From assembly GCA_900473185.1 (NCBI GenBank), contig UCKU01000029.1, positions 107,665 to 171,664 on the forward strand: a DNA stretch of 64,000 nt, read 5' to 3'. The position numbers were made by a program, and so were the translations under genes. The notes under the pieces were generated by a model that saw only the letters and a program-made list of their open reading frames with translations, was not told the origin of the DNA and ran no database searches. The stretch comes from Hyphomicrobiales bacterium. Its GTDB lineage: Bacteria > Pseudomonadota > Alphaproteobacteria > Rhizobiales > Rhizobiaceae. Below are positions 1 through 9,288 of the stretch, one piece after another (position 1 is the first letter of the stretch; the number at the start of each line of letters is the position of its first letter).

Positions 1-825
1 GCCAAGGTGCATATCGCCCAGCCGGCACTGTCGAACCAGGTGATGGCGCTGGAGAAGGAGCTCGGCGTGCAGCTGTTCCTCCGCACGACAAGGCGGGTCG
101 AACTGACGCGGGCAGGGGCGGCCTTCTACGAACGCTCAGTCAGGATCCTCAGTGAGGTCGATCTGTCGACGGAGATCGCCCGGTCGGTTGCCGGCAAGGC
201 GGCGCGACGGATTGCGATCGGCACCGTCTATCCCGCCACCATCGGCGTGCTGCCATCCTTCCTGTCGCGCATTGCCCGCAAATATCCCGATATCCGCCTG
301 CATATCGAAAGCGGCACCACCGATGACATCATCCGCCATATCGAGGCAGGCCGCATCAATCTCGGCTTCATCCGGCCGGTGGAGAATATCGGCTCCTTGC
401 GCTTCTTCTCGATTGCCCATGAACGCTATCTGCTCGCTGTTGCCAAGGAGAGCCCGCTGTCATTGAAGAGCGAGATCGATCTCGAGGATCTGCGCTCTGA
501 GAAGATCATCTCCTTTTCCCGCCAAAACCTCTCCTACAGCGAAAGGTATTTCGCGGAAAAATTCGAGGAGCACGATCTGACCGACAATGTCGCCTACACA
601 TGCGACGACACCTTCTCGCTGGTATCACTCGTCTCAGCCGGGCTTGGCATCGGCTTCGTGCCGGAATGGACGCAGGATCTGCCGAACCGTGGGTTCGAGC
701 TGAAGAAGGTGAGGGGCGTCGATTTCAAGATCGGGCTTGGTGTCGCCTGGAACAGGGAGGATCCGACCGCCGGCCGCGACGATATCATCGATATTGCGCG
801 ATCGCTGGCGCGACCGGGCAGGTGA
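1..825 (+). CDS. LysR-family transcriptional regulator, 5' end outside window
   Basis: The frame is open from base 1, so the true start and roughly the first 25-30 codons lie upstream of the window. What remains is 274 residues: the second half of the winged helix-turn-helix (HIAQPALSNQVMALEKELG, then the LFLRTTRRVELTRAG wing), the linker helix, and a complete LysR substrate-binding domain with IAIGTVYPAT near its beginning and SLVSAGLGIGFVPEW near its end. LysR proteins are cytoplasmic DNA-binding regulators, usually controlling a divergent neighbour, which would lie left of this window. The effector is not predictable. Three fragments of close relatives of this gene occur later in the window (4611-4707, 21755-22017, 25349-25470). 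Confidence 0.9.
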   Translation, partial: AKVHIAQPALSNQVMALEKELGVQLFLRTTRRVELTRAGAAFYERSVRILSEVDLSTEIARSVAGKAARRIAIGTVYPATIGVLPSFLSRIARKYPDIRLHIESGTTDDIIRHIEAGRINLGFIRPVENIGSLRFFSIAHERYLLAVAKESPLSLKSEIDLEDLRSEKIISFSRQNLSYSERYFAEKFEEHDLTDNVAYTCDDTFSLVSLVSAGLGIGFVPEWTQDLPNRGFELKKVRGVDFKIGLGVAWNREDPTAGRDDIIDIARSLARPGR

Positions 826-1089
826 ACATCGGTGTTTGTTGCCGTGGCGGATTTGTGTCAGAAGCCTGTTTATCGTTGGTGGATCGCCTCTAGTTCCAAG
901 TCGGAGAGCGGCGCGAAGGCACGGTCGCGCACGACCAACCTGCAAGAACGTCGCCATATCGCCCTTGCGTGCATAGAAGAGATTCGGCAGCAACCGCTCG
1001 AGCGAAAAAAGCGGGGTTAAGTGTAGGCAGCAAGCCAAAGCTACCCCTTGTATGGAACTCTAAGACTGTTCGGAGCCTTGTAACACGGG
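826..1089. other. intergenic, no gene seen
   Basis: Short open frames occur in several frames here, but none has a convincing ribosome binding site or a family resemblance. I see no strong hairpin. Confidence 0.5.
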
Positions 1090-1494
1090 ATGCGTAATCC
1101 AAGGGCAAGCAAGGCTAGCAATCTCGTGTCACATACATCCACAATCGCGGTCGTCGATGACGACTAGGCTATCCGAGAGGCGCTTGACGATCTGATCCAG
1201 TCCTGCGGCTACCAGAGCAAGCTTCTCTGCTCGGCGGAAGAGTTTCTGGCCTTCAATGACAGGGCGGCAATCGTCTGCATGCTGGTCGACGTCAAGATGC
1301 CCGGACTGAGCGGCATAGAGCTGCAGGCAATCCTCAACGGCGAACCTGAAAAGCCACCGATGATCTTCACGACGTCCTATCGCGGCGAAAGAACCCGCAC
1401 AGCCGCCATGGACGGCGGGGCGCTGGCTTTTCTGGGCAAGCCGGTCGAATTTGATTCTCTCATCAACTATCTGGAAATGGCTTTGAAGCCTTGA
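1090..1494 (+). pseudogene. single-domain response regulator (receiver domain) interrupted by an amber codon
   Basis: Read from the ATG at 1090, the frame gives a CheY/FixJ-type receiver domain: the acidic pocket VVDDD, then a TAG at 1165-1167, then AIREALDDL, the phospho-acceptor aspartate in MLVDVKMPGLSG, the TTSYRG threonine/serine switch and the FLGKPVE lysine, ending at 1494. The usual residue after DDD is Glu, so a GAG-to-TAG change explains the stop. No output domain follows, so the intact product would have been a receiver of about 134 residues, either stand-alone or truncated from a FixJ-like regulator. No cognate histidine kinase lies nearby. Translation could restart at the ATG at 1279, but that product would lack the acidic pocket. 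Confidence 0.75.
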
Positions 1495-2078
1495 GCTCGA
1501 TCGGTTCAGGCTCAAAGCAGACGGTAGCCGGTCCGACAGGCGTCAGGAGACCGCGTGGGAGCGCGAGATCTTGACGATGTGATGTTACGAGAGACCAATG
1601 GCGTTGAGCGTTGTGATTGGTGTCGATGCCCCCTTACGCGCCATCCCGAGCTTGACGGCGTCGCCTTCAATAACGTTACTTCGTAAAGTGAGTAACCATC
1701 CATAAAAAAAGGAGAAAATCTTTCTGACAGGGTGCGCAGCACGGTCGTTGTGAAACAGCATATCTCGCCGTACTTGCGTATGTGTGCAATATAATGTAGT
1801 ATTCTTGCGTCGAATTCATTAAACCTTGTGCAGGAATTTTCTCGCTGAAAGTGAAATAGACCTATCAACTCCGGTTTTATCGCCAGGCGTTGCTTTCGCA
1901 TGCCCTGACAAGGGGCGGGGCGAATATGACACTGACAACGTAGCTTGGGTCGGCATCGGACTATCCAATCAGGTGGCTTTGTGGAAAGGCGCCACGGGCC
2001 CGATCCGCGCAGTTGCTGACTTTGCGCGTCGGCCCGTGCACGTGTCATCACTTTGTGAAAAGGTTCGGGGGATTGGCG
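1495..2078. other. intergenic region with a possible reductase relic
   Basis: No intact gene. On the minus strand, about 1602-1680, a short frame reads VIEGDAVKLGMARKG followed by a TP...TTLNAI segment and a stop. This resembles the C-terminal end of ketopantoate-reductase-like proteins (ApbA/PanE). It is too short for more than a weak suggestion. The stretch 1680-1870 is AT-richer than its surroundings. Confidence 0.3.
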
Positions 2079-2846
2079 ATGGCCATACGTTTCTCAACGG
2101 GATGCGTCAGTGTTTACGTCGCCAAGGGGTGCGGCGGCCCGGATCTGCCCAACTCGGTCCCGCAGGGCGGTGCGTTTCGGAGTTGGTATCATCTCTCCAC
2201 CTCGCACAACATCCCAATCTCGCGCTGGGATGACGGCGATGTCTGGGGATCCGATTTTCGCGATGCCGGCGGCGGCGATCTCGATACAGGCGGCGGTGCG
2301 GATTACGCGGACCTCTATTTCTTCAGCGGACACGGCAGTTGTCAGGATCCGCCCAGTGCAACGAGCCCGGACTTTCTGCTCACGTGCGGAAATTTCAACA
2401 AGCCGGACACGATCAACATCGGTACCGACTGCCGTTTCGGAAACAGTTTCGGTCACCTCCGCTTCTTCTTCGTCGATGCGAGTTGCCCGATGGATCTCGT
2501 GTCCCTGGGCAACAACTGGTTTCCAGTGTTCACCGGGCTCCATGTTGCCACCGGCCATTCAGGCACATCGACGGCCGATGCTCTCGACACGCAGAACCGG
2601 GGCGACCAACTCGGCGCTTACACGGCCGGACCGGTGCCCGGTTTCAACTTCGTACAGCGAAGCGTTGGTGAGGCGTGGATGCGCGCCGGCATAATCGACA
2701 TCCAGAGTGGCTGCTCGGCCGTCGTCATTGCCGTCGGAGCGACACAAGCGGAGGCCGAAGACCGCCGCGATCATGAGCGCGTGCAGGAGGACCGGCCGAA
2801 CCCAGGCCATGGCTGGGCGGCTTGGCGCTGGGTCACGCGCGGATAG
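2079..2846 (+). CDS. DUF6345-like protein with caspase-like His/Cys motifs
   Basis: The start is the ATG at 2079, preceded by GGGGGA with normal spacing; the longer frame from 2013 has no such site. The product is 255 residues without a clear signal peptide. A beta strand ending in YFFSGHG is followed about 55 residues later by a strand ending in FFFVDASCP. This His-Gly ... Ala-Ser-Cys order is that of clan CD (caspase/gingipain-fold) peptidases. The following block FTGLHVATGHSGTS and the late SVGEAWMRA segment match what I know of DUF6345 proteins, whose function is unsettled. The gene at 2870 follows after 23 bases and looks co-transcribed; its sequence resembles a protease propeptide. Peptidase activity is inferred from the motif pattern only. 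Confidence 0.6.
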   Translation: MAIRFSTGCVSVYVAKGCGGPDLPNSVPQGGAFRSWYHLSTSHNIPISRWDDGDVWGSDFRDAGGGDLDTGGGADYADLYFFSGHGSCQDPPSATSPDFLLTCGNFNKPDTINIGTDCRFGNSFGHLRFFFVDASCPMDLVSLGNNWFPVFTGLHVATGHSGTSTADALDTQNRGDQLGAYTAGPVPGFNFVQRSVGEAWMRAGIIDIQSGCSAVVIAVGATQAEAEDRRDHERVQEDRPNPGHGWAAWRWVTRG

Positions 2847-2869
2847 GGATTCGATAGGGAGGTTTCGAG

Positions 2870-3679
2870 ATGAATAGCCGCTTGGAGCAGTTCAGCGACA
2901 CCGCCGTGCAGGAGATGCACCGCCGTCTCGCCGCCCGCGTCTTTGGCCTGAAGTTCGACCCCTCTGTTCAGGCGGTTTCCGAACGCAACGTGCTCAGCCT
3001 CTCGTCCAAGGAACAATGCTTTGCAAAGCGCCTCGATTCCCGGACCTATTTCATCGAAACCTTCGAGTGGGCGCGTAAGCGCCGGCCCTATCGCGGCAGA
3101 GATGAGGAGCAGTTGCATTTCTCGCGCAAACTTCTAAGCCGCCTGAAAATCCCGGACGACGAGATAGCAAAAGAGCATATCCTGCGCGAATTCGGTCAAT
3201 CGGCGAAGCTCGATCGCAAAACCGGGAGCGTCATCCAGCTCGAGCCATCCCGCGAACTTGGGAATTCGGTCTTTGTCGAGCGGGCAGTCCAAGGGCTCCC
3301 GGTTTGGTCGTCCCACCTGCGGGTCGAACTCGCCGGCAGGGCAAAGATTGCCTGGCTAGAGATGCACTGGCCGAAGATCCCGGACGACGTGCTTGAAGGC
3401 GCGATGCGCCTCGCTTGGATGGTGAAGAATGGATGGCAGGCGCCGGAGGTGCCGCATGCCAAGGTCGAATCGGTGGAGGCGGGCATCGTTCACACGCCGG
3501 CGATCGGCTATTTCTTTGATATCCACGCCGCGGTCCGCGTTATTTACGCAGCCCTCGATCCTGGGATCGGCAAGAAGCCGACCTACCATGTTGACCGGCA
3601 CGGCGATCCGGTCCTTCTGCGGAGCACTGCTGAGTTGCTGCGCGAGCCTCCACTTTCGCAACGCGTCGCGACTGGATAA
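2870..3679 (+). CDS. hypothetical protein with propeptide-like (FTP/PepSY-like) region
   Basis: The ATG at 2870 has a strong AGGGAGG site. The 269-residue product has no signal peptide and no membrane segment. The stretch FVERAVQGLPVWSSHLRVEL (about residues 130-149) resembles the FTP/PepSY-type propeptides of secreted metalloproteases, which read roughly Q..kGiPVwg..l.V.l. The later DIHAAVRVIYAALDP segment fits the same fold. No metalloprotease catalytic motif is present. It lies 23 bases behind the caspase-like gene, so a chaperone, inhibitor or partner role for that protein is possible. This is inference only. Confidence 0.5.
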   Translation: MNSRLEQFSDTAVQEMHRRLAARVFGLKFDPSVQAVSERNVLSLSSKEQCFAKRLDSRTYFIETFEWARKRRPYRGRDEEQLHFSRKLLSRLKIPDDEIAKEHILREFGQSAKLDRKTGSVIQLEPSRELGNSVFVERAVQGLPVWSSHLRVELAGRAKIAWLEMHWPKIPDDVLEGAMRLAWMVKNGWQAPEVPHAKVESVEAGIVHTPAIGYFFDIHAAVRVIYAALDPGIGKKPTYHVDRHGDPVLLRSTAELLREPPLSQRVATG

Positions 3680-3879
3680 GGAAGCGAACTGATCTTCATC
3701 GCGTGTCTTGAGCAGGAGGAACTTATGACGTTGTTGAAGAACGTCATTGTCGGATTTGCGCGGCGCTCGCCTTAATGGCTCCACCCGCAGCGTCAGAACA
3801 GATCAATTTTGGGAAGCAACGCACGAAGTAATTGTCACTGAGTGAGGACTTTTCTGAATGGCCTCAATGGCTCGGACAT

Positions 3880-4400
3880 AACGTTCGGCGAAGGCTGCGA
3901 GCAGCCGGTCTGCTTCGGGCCGCGATCGAACTTTTCTCCTCCGCGGTGGTATCGGCAACTTGAGCATTCGAGCGACAGGTCGTCGGTTCGGATCGTATTG
4001 AGAGATGGGCAGCTCTCAAAGCCCGGTCGGGATGACTGCAGTTCTTCGTCGACCCGGATTGCGCAGTGAGCGCCCTCCAACTCCAAATGCAATGTGCGCC
4101 ATGAGGGATTTGACGGCGGCAGATCGTAGACCTCGTCCAGCTCCGTCGCGATCTCGGCGGCTGTCCCGGTCATGCCTGCCAGCCAGAGATAACGCTGGAA
4201 GAACCTTTGGTAGGTTGTTTGCGCGAGCGTTTCACGCCCGCCGGACGGATTACAGCATTCCTTGGTCTCGATCAGTTGGTGTAGGCCGCGCTCCCAGGAG
4301 CGGTCGGCCATGACGCGACCGGTATATTCGTCGACGATCGGCCGCGCGCCGTACGGTACGAAGACATCGTTCGTTCGGGTAACGACGCATGACCTGTCGA
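3880..4400 (-). pseudogene. SecA-like ATPase relic
   Basis: On the minus strand the best-preserved part (about 4344 down to 4105) reads RPIVDEYTGRVMADRSWERG, then GLHQLIETKE, ETLAQTTYQRFFQRYLWLAG and MTGTAAEIATELDEVYDLPP. This is the second-nucleotide-binding-domain region of SecA, where housekeeping SecA has IVDEFTGR ... GLHQAVEAKE ... LAGMTGTA. Both the Walker A half and the C-terminal half are missing or scrambled by frame changes. Weak remnants of the following helicase motifs may extend to about 3880 in another frame. The signature differs enough from housekeeping SecA to suggest an accessory SecA-like translocase or helicase. It is not functional. Confidence 0.7.
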
Positions 4401-4610
4401 AAGAACAAGACGGCGGCCGCGGTAAACTTCCACACAGAGGAAAGGCCTGCGGCAGTAATCCATGCCCTTGGTAGGAGGATCTGCAACAGCGCCAGATTTC
4501 TTTTTCCGCAACGCGCGGCGCGATCCAGCTGACCAGTCGCCTACGTTTGCAATGACGCCTTCGCTGGACCCGGCATCGCTTCGCGCGAATGACGGTGATC
4601 AGCGATGAAC

Positions 4611-4707
4611 TCAAGATCAGGCTTTGTGTCGTCTGGAAAGGGAGGACCAGACCAGGGCCCGCGACGAGGTCATCGATATCGCCCGGTCACTGTTTTGGGT
4701 CGGGCAG
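4611..4707 (+). pseudogene. 3' fragment of a LysR gene (relic C)
   Basis: At nucleotide level this stretch aligns with the last ~100 bases of the LysR gene at the start of the window (about bases 720-817). Both share the CAAGATC-GGCTT start, a GTGTCG-CTGGAA core, GTCATCGATAT versus ATCATCGATAT, and a GGGCAG end. One base is missing just after TGGAA, so the frame shifts. After correction it reads REDQTRARDEVIDIARSL against REDPTAGRDDIIDIARSL. Only the tail survives. It is one of three lysR fragments in the window. Confidence 0.75.
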
Positions 4708-4878
4708 TCATTGCCTACCGGGCGACTATCGTGATCCTTGTCCGTTGCCCTCGCATCGCTCTCGCTGATCCGCCGAGCACAACTTCGAAAAATGCAATTC
4801 ACGATGGTTGAAATCGCAACAACGCATGGTAAGAGTTTCGAATATGGTTAACATTTCTTAAATAAACGGAGTTTTGGA

Positions 4879-7065
4879 ATGGCTTTTTTGATCACTGCAA
4901 GTAATTCCGATGGCAACGGTCAAACCAACGGTAGTTTTCCGGATTCATACGTTATTTCTTCGCAAGACCCGTCATATGATCCTAATACTTGGTGGAGCAC
5001 CGTCGGTAATCCCATCGTAATTGGAACATCAGCGATTCTTAATTCATCCGTTCGTCATATTAATGTCGACGAACACAGTGATCAGTATCCGTTTTGGTGG
5101 CAAGTTTACCAGGAGAATAATTTCACGACGTCTTCTATGGCGATCTCTCAGGATATTATCATCACATTCCCCGAACATACATTCGTGCACACAGAATCCT
5201 GGTGGACATATTTTGATCCGCTTCCTCTCGCCTCCATCAGCCCAATCGTCCCGATGGAAGGATTTCTGTCGAGCATGCAATTCATCTACCAGGGCTCGGA
5301 TGGTGACGACAGATTTGACTTCACCTCGCCGGTCTTTGCGCTCGGCGGCGAGGTGCATGGCGGCGCCGGCAACGACTATTTCATATCGGGGAGCGGAACC
5401 GATCATATCTACGGCGAGGCGGGTGACGACGATCTGAATGGTGGGGCCGGCGACTACCTTGACGGTGGTGCCGACAATGACGCCATCACCGGCGCTCACG
5501 GTGCGACGATGATCGGTGGCTCCGGTTCCGATATCGTGATCCTGGACCTGTCGGCGACGACCGCAGCCGTGAACTTCAAGCTGGCGGACCAGGCTTCGGA
5601 AGCGTTCAAGTTCGACGCCTCGACCAGTATCCAGGGCTTCGAGACCTTCTTCGTCCAGACGGGCAGCGGCGACGACGTGCTGGACCTGCGCGATTTTGCG
5701 GCGGAAACCCACGTCTACAATCCCTATAACAGCGTCAACAGCTACTTCAATTTGTGGAGCGGAACCGACACCGTCTTCGTTTCATCGACAACGAAAGGCT
5801 TCTACACGCTCTATGGTGTCGACACATTGAACGTCGATCTGTCGCAATCAGCCGAGGACGTCATCATCACGGCCACGTATGTTCATACGTCGACGCTCGA
5901 TGTGAACATCGAGGAGAACCCAAACTACCCTTACAACAGCAATCACATATCCTCCCTTATCGCGACCGGTGGTGCCGGCAACGACACGATCTCCGGATCC
6001 GATGGAGCCGACGTGCTCAAGGGCGGAGCCGGCGACGACATCCTCTATGGGCTAAGCGGAAACGATGTCATGGACGGTGGCGTCGGCAGCAACCGTCTTT
6101 ATGGCGGAGCCGGCAACGATAAGTTTGCGGTGACCGAAGACGGCTCGTTCAATACTATTATGGGCGAGGACGGCGACGACTCTCTCGCCTTTGCGTACGG
6201 TCCCGGAACGCGATCGGCAGTCTTCGATGGCGGCGCTGGCAACGATTCCGCTGGTCTCGACTTCTCGCTCGCGCAGTCCGTGACCGCAACGGTGAACGGC
6301 AACGCGGTCGTCTACGATATCCTCGGCGCTGACGGCTACCACTCCACCGTCACGCTGACCTCGGTGGAGCGTGTGACCGTCGTCGGTTCGGCAGGCAACG
6401 ACACGTTCTACGGCACATCGGGCAAGGACTGGATCGACGGCGGCGCCGGCGCGGACACGGTCCATGGCTCGGCCGGTGACGACGGCTATGTCTTCGACAA
6501 TGCCGGCGACCGGGTCGTCAACGAAGTGGCAGGCGGCGGCACGGATACGATCTGGGCCTCGGTCAGCGTCAACCTCAAGGACAATGCCTTCGTCGAAAAC
6601 CTCCGGCTGTCCGGCGGCGCCATCAATGGCATCGGCAACCAGCTCGCAAACATGATCACGGGCAATTCATGCAGCAATCTCATCGCCGGTGGCGCCGGCA
6701 ATGACAGCCTCTATGGCAAGGGCGGCGCCGATACGTTCCATTTCAATGAAATGGGTGCACCCAACAAGGACTCGATCTGGGACTTCGATGCCGACGACAA
6801 GATCTCGCTCGGCTCCGTTTTCACCGGCCTCGACAAGGACAATAACGGCGTTGTCGATGACGACGCCTTCCTGGTGCTCGTCAAGAACGGCCCGAAGGTC
6901 AGCGGCGATCATGCGGTGATCACCTACAATGCCGCCACCGGTGTGCTCTCCTACGATCACGACGGCGCCGGCAAGGATGCCGCCCAGGACATCGCCTTCG
7001 TCGGCGTCAACAAGGCCTTCTTCGACCATAGCGATGTCCTGATCAACAGTTCCCTGCTGGTCTGA
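4879..7065 (+). CDS. RTX-type calcium-binding repeat protein, probably type I secreted
   Basis: The ATG at 4879 follows CGGAGTTTTGGA. The 728-residue product has no N-terminal signal peptide. It has clusters of nonapeptide GGxGxDxUx repeats at about residues 155-215 (GGAGNDYFISG), 365-415 (GGAGNDTISGSDGADVLKGG), 510-545 and 615-640. The C-terminal ~100 residues carry an acidic module (DKDNNGVVDDDAF, SYDHDGAGKDAAQDI) ending in hydrophobic residues, as in rhizobial type I secretion substrates. The repeats bind calcium outside the cell and aid folding after ABC-type export. No enzymatic domain is recognised in the N-terminal ~130 residues, which may be an adhesin or unknown module. No intact HlyB/HlyD pair is nearby. 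Confidence 0.88.
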   Translation: MAFLITASNSDGNGQTNGSFPDSYVISSQDPSYDPNTWWSTVGNPIVIGTSAILNSSVRHINVDEHSDQYPFWWQVYQENNFTTSSMAISQDIIITFPEHTFVHTESWWTYFDPLPLASISPIVPMEGFLSSMQFIYQGSDGDDRFDFTSPVFALGGEVHGGAGNDYFISGSGTDHIYGEAGDDDLNGGAGDYLDGGADNDAITGAHGATMIGGSGSDIVILDLSATTAAVNFKLADQASEAFKFDASTSIQGFETFFVQTGSGDDVLDLRDFAAETHVYNPYNSVNSYFNLWSGTDTVFVSSTTKGFYTLYGVDTLNVDLSQSAEDVIITATYVHTSTLDVNIEENPNYPYNSNHISSLIATGGAGNDTISGSDGADVLKGGAGDDILYGLSGNDVMDGGVGSNRLYGGAGNDKFAVTEDGSFNTIMGEDGDDSLAFAYGPGTRSAVFDGGAGNDSAGLDFSLAQSVTATVNGNAVVYDILGADGYHSTVTLTSVERVTVVGSAGNDTFYGTSGKDWIDGGAGADTVHGSAGDDGYVFDNAGDRVVNEVAGGGTDTIWASVSVNLKDNAFVENLRLSGGAINGIGNQLANMITGNSCSNLIAGGAGNDSLYGKGGADTFHFNEMGAPNKDSIWDFDADDKISLGSVFTGLDKDNNGVVDDDAFLVLVKNGPKVSGDHAVITYNAATGVLSYDHDGAGKDAAQDIAFVGVNKAFFDHSDVLINSSLLV

Positions 7066-7089
7066 GGATCGCAATTAGCGCATTGGAGA

Positions 7090-7109
7090 CGGCCGGTTTT
7101 GACCGGCCG
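7090..7109 (+). terminator. hairpin behind the RTX gene
   Basis: A perfect 8-bp stem CGGCCGGT/ACCGGCCG with a TTTG loop lies 24 bases after the RTX stop codon. It is followed by a mixed T-rich stretch (CTTGTCTT) instead of a long T run. It could terminate the RTX transcript. Confidence 0.6.
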
Positions 7110-7375
7110 CTTGTCTTCAGCGGAAAGGCCCACGAGAGATGTTTTCGCTGGCAACAAGCTGGGCGAGCGGCAGGGCGCGCCCCTTCATAGGCGGCCTGCG
7201 CTCACTAGAGCGGTCGCAGGGTGCTCGCAACGCCGAGCGGCTCATGCGGGTTTGCTGTTGGGGATCGGGAATGGAAATTGACCGCAAGCTCGGCGCCCTG
7301 TTCTCCCGACGCGCTTATTCCCATCAGTGATCGGTGATGGCTCGAGGAGCTGCCTTTGGCCAAAGCTCAAGCCGA

Positions 7376-9103
7376 TCAGCGAAACGTCAGCTTCACGTAT
7401 TTCGGATCGTGGTCACTCGTCTGTTTCGATTCCGGCATGACGGAATTGACGTGTACGGTGGTCAACTCGGCCGACCGGTTTCGTCCGGCCAAGGCGACGA
7501 CCTGGTCGAGCGATTGCGAGTTGCCGTCGAAGACATAGCTGATCCGCTCTTCCGGCGGCTCGGCCAAGGCAAGGTTCGACATTGCGGGATCGCCGCCTGT
7601 CAGGAGAAGCATCGGCTCCTCGTACCAAAGCGTGTTGAAGTCGCCCACGACCAGCACGGAGCGGTTTTCGTCCGCTGGCAGGTTTCGGATAAATGCCCTG
7701 ACAGCCCGAGCCTGTTCGGTTCGCGCAGCGACAGTGGCGTCCTTCGGCGGTTGGTTCTTGCCGTAAAGGGGATCGCTGCCGCCTTTCGAGGAGAAGTGGA
7801 CATTGATCACCATGACCTGCCGGCCCGTGAAAATGAAGGGTACAGCAAGTGGCAGGCGCGTGCGTTCGAAAGAAGCGTCCTCGATGCGGCGTGCACTGGC
7901 CGGATCGGTTGCCACCCGGTCGGCGTTGTAGAGGAATGCGACGCGGATGTTTCCGCCGGGCTGGCCGCCTTCGGCATCGTCGACCGGGTCGAGCGAGATC
8001 GTCTTGTACCGCGGCCCGCCTTCGGCAGCGATCGCATCGACGAGCGCCTGGAGGGTTTTGTCGCCGCCGACCGCATCGCTGTACTCGCCGCCATCGTCGT
8101 CCTGGACCTCCTGCAGCGCCACGATGTCCGGCGAGCCAAGAAGGCCGACGACATGCCTTGCTATTGCCGCGAACTTGCCCTCGCCCACGTCATCGTCGAT
8201 ATCATCCTTGGACGGGACCATCGTCACGTCCTCCAAACGGGTATCGAGGTTTTCGACGTTATAGCTCGCGATGGTGAGAACGTCGGCTTGCGCTGGCGAC
8301 GCTACCGATGTCCAAGTCCACGCTTTCGCCACGTAGCCCGCAGGTTCGGAAAGCTGGATCCCGTACGCACTGCCATCGGTGGTTACGGCTCCCTTGAGCG
8401 AGGTAAAAGTGTCGCCGAGGCTGACTTGAAAGTTCGAAGGCAGCAGAGGCTTGTCGATTTTGACGCGGATACGCTCAGGGTTCGCGTCACCGGGCGTGGC
8501 GGTGATACCGCCAAGCGAGTTCATGCCCGTCGCGTTCCTTCCCTGATCGGCGACCACGTAAAAAGCATCCCCTTTCAGGGGGCCGACGACGATCGGCGAC
8601 TTGACCTCGACCGTCATGCCTTCGAGTGTCTCGAAGAAGTCAGCTCCCGATCGGCTGGCATCGAATCCCCTGGCCGTCGAGACGACGGCTTCTGTTGGAG
8701 GCAAGCGCCCGGCGCCGATGACAACGGGATTGGGAACAACCCCTTGTCCGATCCTCTTGTAGACGAGGTCCTTGATGGTGGTCTGGGTGAAGTCGACGAA
8801 TTTGCCTTGCTGCTCTTCGACAACTCCCTCGATCCTCACCATGTCTCCGATTGATAGACCGACAGGTTTGCGCCTCACGAGGATGCCATCTGAGGTCGTG
8901 TCGTCGCCGTCACCGGCCGGGTCCTGAACGTAAAAGCTGCCGTCACGCAGTTGTGTGACGACGCCCTCGAAGCGGACCATTTTGCCGTCAAGCGGCGACG
9001 AATGGCCGGGTCCCTGGATTTCAGGAATTGTGGTCGATTGAGATGCAAGCGCCGCAGATGGCAAAACAGCCAGCGTCACTATCAACAGGTCTGAAATTTT
9101 CAT
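7376..9103 (-). CDS. secreted endonuclease/exonuclease/phosphatase-family nuclease with N-terminal OB-fold
   Basis: The start is the ATG at 9103, behind GGGAGGGG; it opens with a signal peptide (MKISDLLIVTLAVLPSAALA). The upstream extension in the frame lacks these features. Residues ~25-110 look like an OB-fold nucleic-acid-binding module (GVVTQLRDGSFYVQDPAGDG, MVRIEGVVEEQQG). Residues ~290-575 form the DNase I-like (EEP) domain: IASYNVENLD, DIVALQEVQ with the metal-binding Glu, NVHFSSKGG, VVGDFNTL, SLDQVV and a final SDHDP. This is the layout of extracellular nucleases of the ExeM/YhcR-like type, which degrade extracellular DNA. It is convergent with the RTX gene. Confidence 0.85.
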   Translation of the reverse strand: MKISDLLIVTLAVLPSAALASQSTTIPEIQGPGHSSPLDGKMVRFEGVVTQLRDGSFYVQDPAGDGDDTTSDGILVRRKPVGLSIGDMVRIEGVVEEQQGKFVDFTQTTIKDLVYKRIGQGVVPNPVVIGAGRLPPTEAVVSTARGFDASRSGADFFETLEGMTVEVKSPIVVGPLKGDAFYVVADQGRNATGMNSLGGITATPGDANPERIRVKIDKPLLPSNFQVSLGDTFTSLKGAVTTDGSAYGIQLSEPAGYVAKAWTWTSVASPAQADVLTIASYNVENLDTRLEDVTMVPSKDDIDDDVGEGKFAAIARHVVGLLGSPDIVALQEVQDDDGGEYSDAVGGDKTLQALVDAIAAEGGPRYKTISLDPVDDAEGGQPGGNIRVAFLYNADRVATDPASARRIEDASFERTRLPLAVPFIFTGRQVMVINVHFSSKGGSDPLYGKNQPPKDATVAARTEQARAVRAFIRNLPADENRSVLVVGDFNTLWYEEPMLLLTGGDPAMSNLALAEPPEERISYVFDGNSQSLDQVVALAGRNRSAELTTVHVNSVMPESKQTSDHDPKYVKLTFR

Positions 9104-9212
9104 GATGCCGCCCCTCCCGTGCACGATCGAAAAGCTACCATGTTCACGCAATTATTGCGAGTGCTATCAGCTATTGCACGTCGATCTCCCGCGTCAGCGA
9201 ACCGCGGCATTC

Positions 9213-9275
9213 ATGCCGAGGGCAAAATATGCGGTGACCTTCGATCCTCTCGACGGGTCGTCTTCAGATCGGTTG
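9213..9275 (+). pseudogene. fructose-1,6-bisphosphatase signature fragment
   Basis: The plus strand reads AKYAVTFDPLDGSSSD. This is close to the class I FBPase metal-binding signature (GKYvVxFDPLDGSSNID). No further FBPase sequence is recognisable on either side, so it is an orphan fragment of about 20 codons. It may also be chance resemblance, but the DPLDGSS core is very characteristic. Confidence 0.4.
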
Positions 9276-9288
9276 GCCTTTAAATTCC

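Noticed and set aside
4879..7065. Tandem DNA repeat array
   Set aside because: The recurring GGCGGxGCCGGCAACGA pattern is the coding sequence of RTX nonapeptides, explained by the protein.
7334..8854. 506-codon plus-strand open frame
   Set aside because: It is the complement of the EEP nuclease gene. It has no family resemblance, and the minus frame has a signal peptide, ribosome site and all catalytic motifs.
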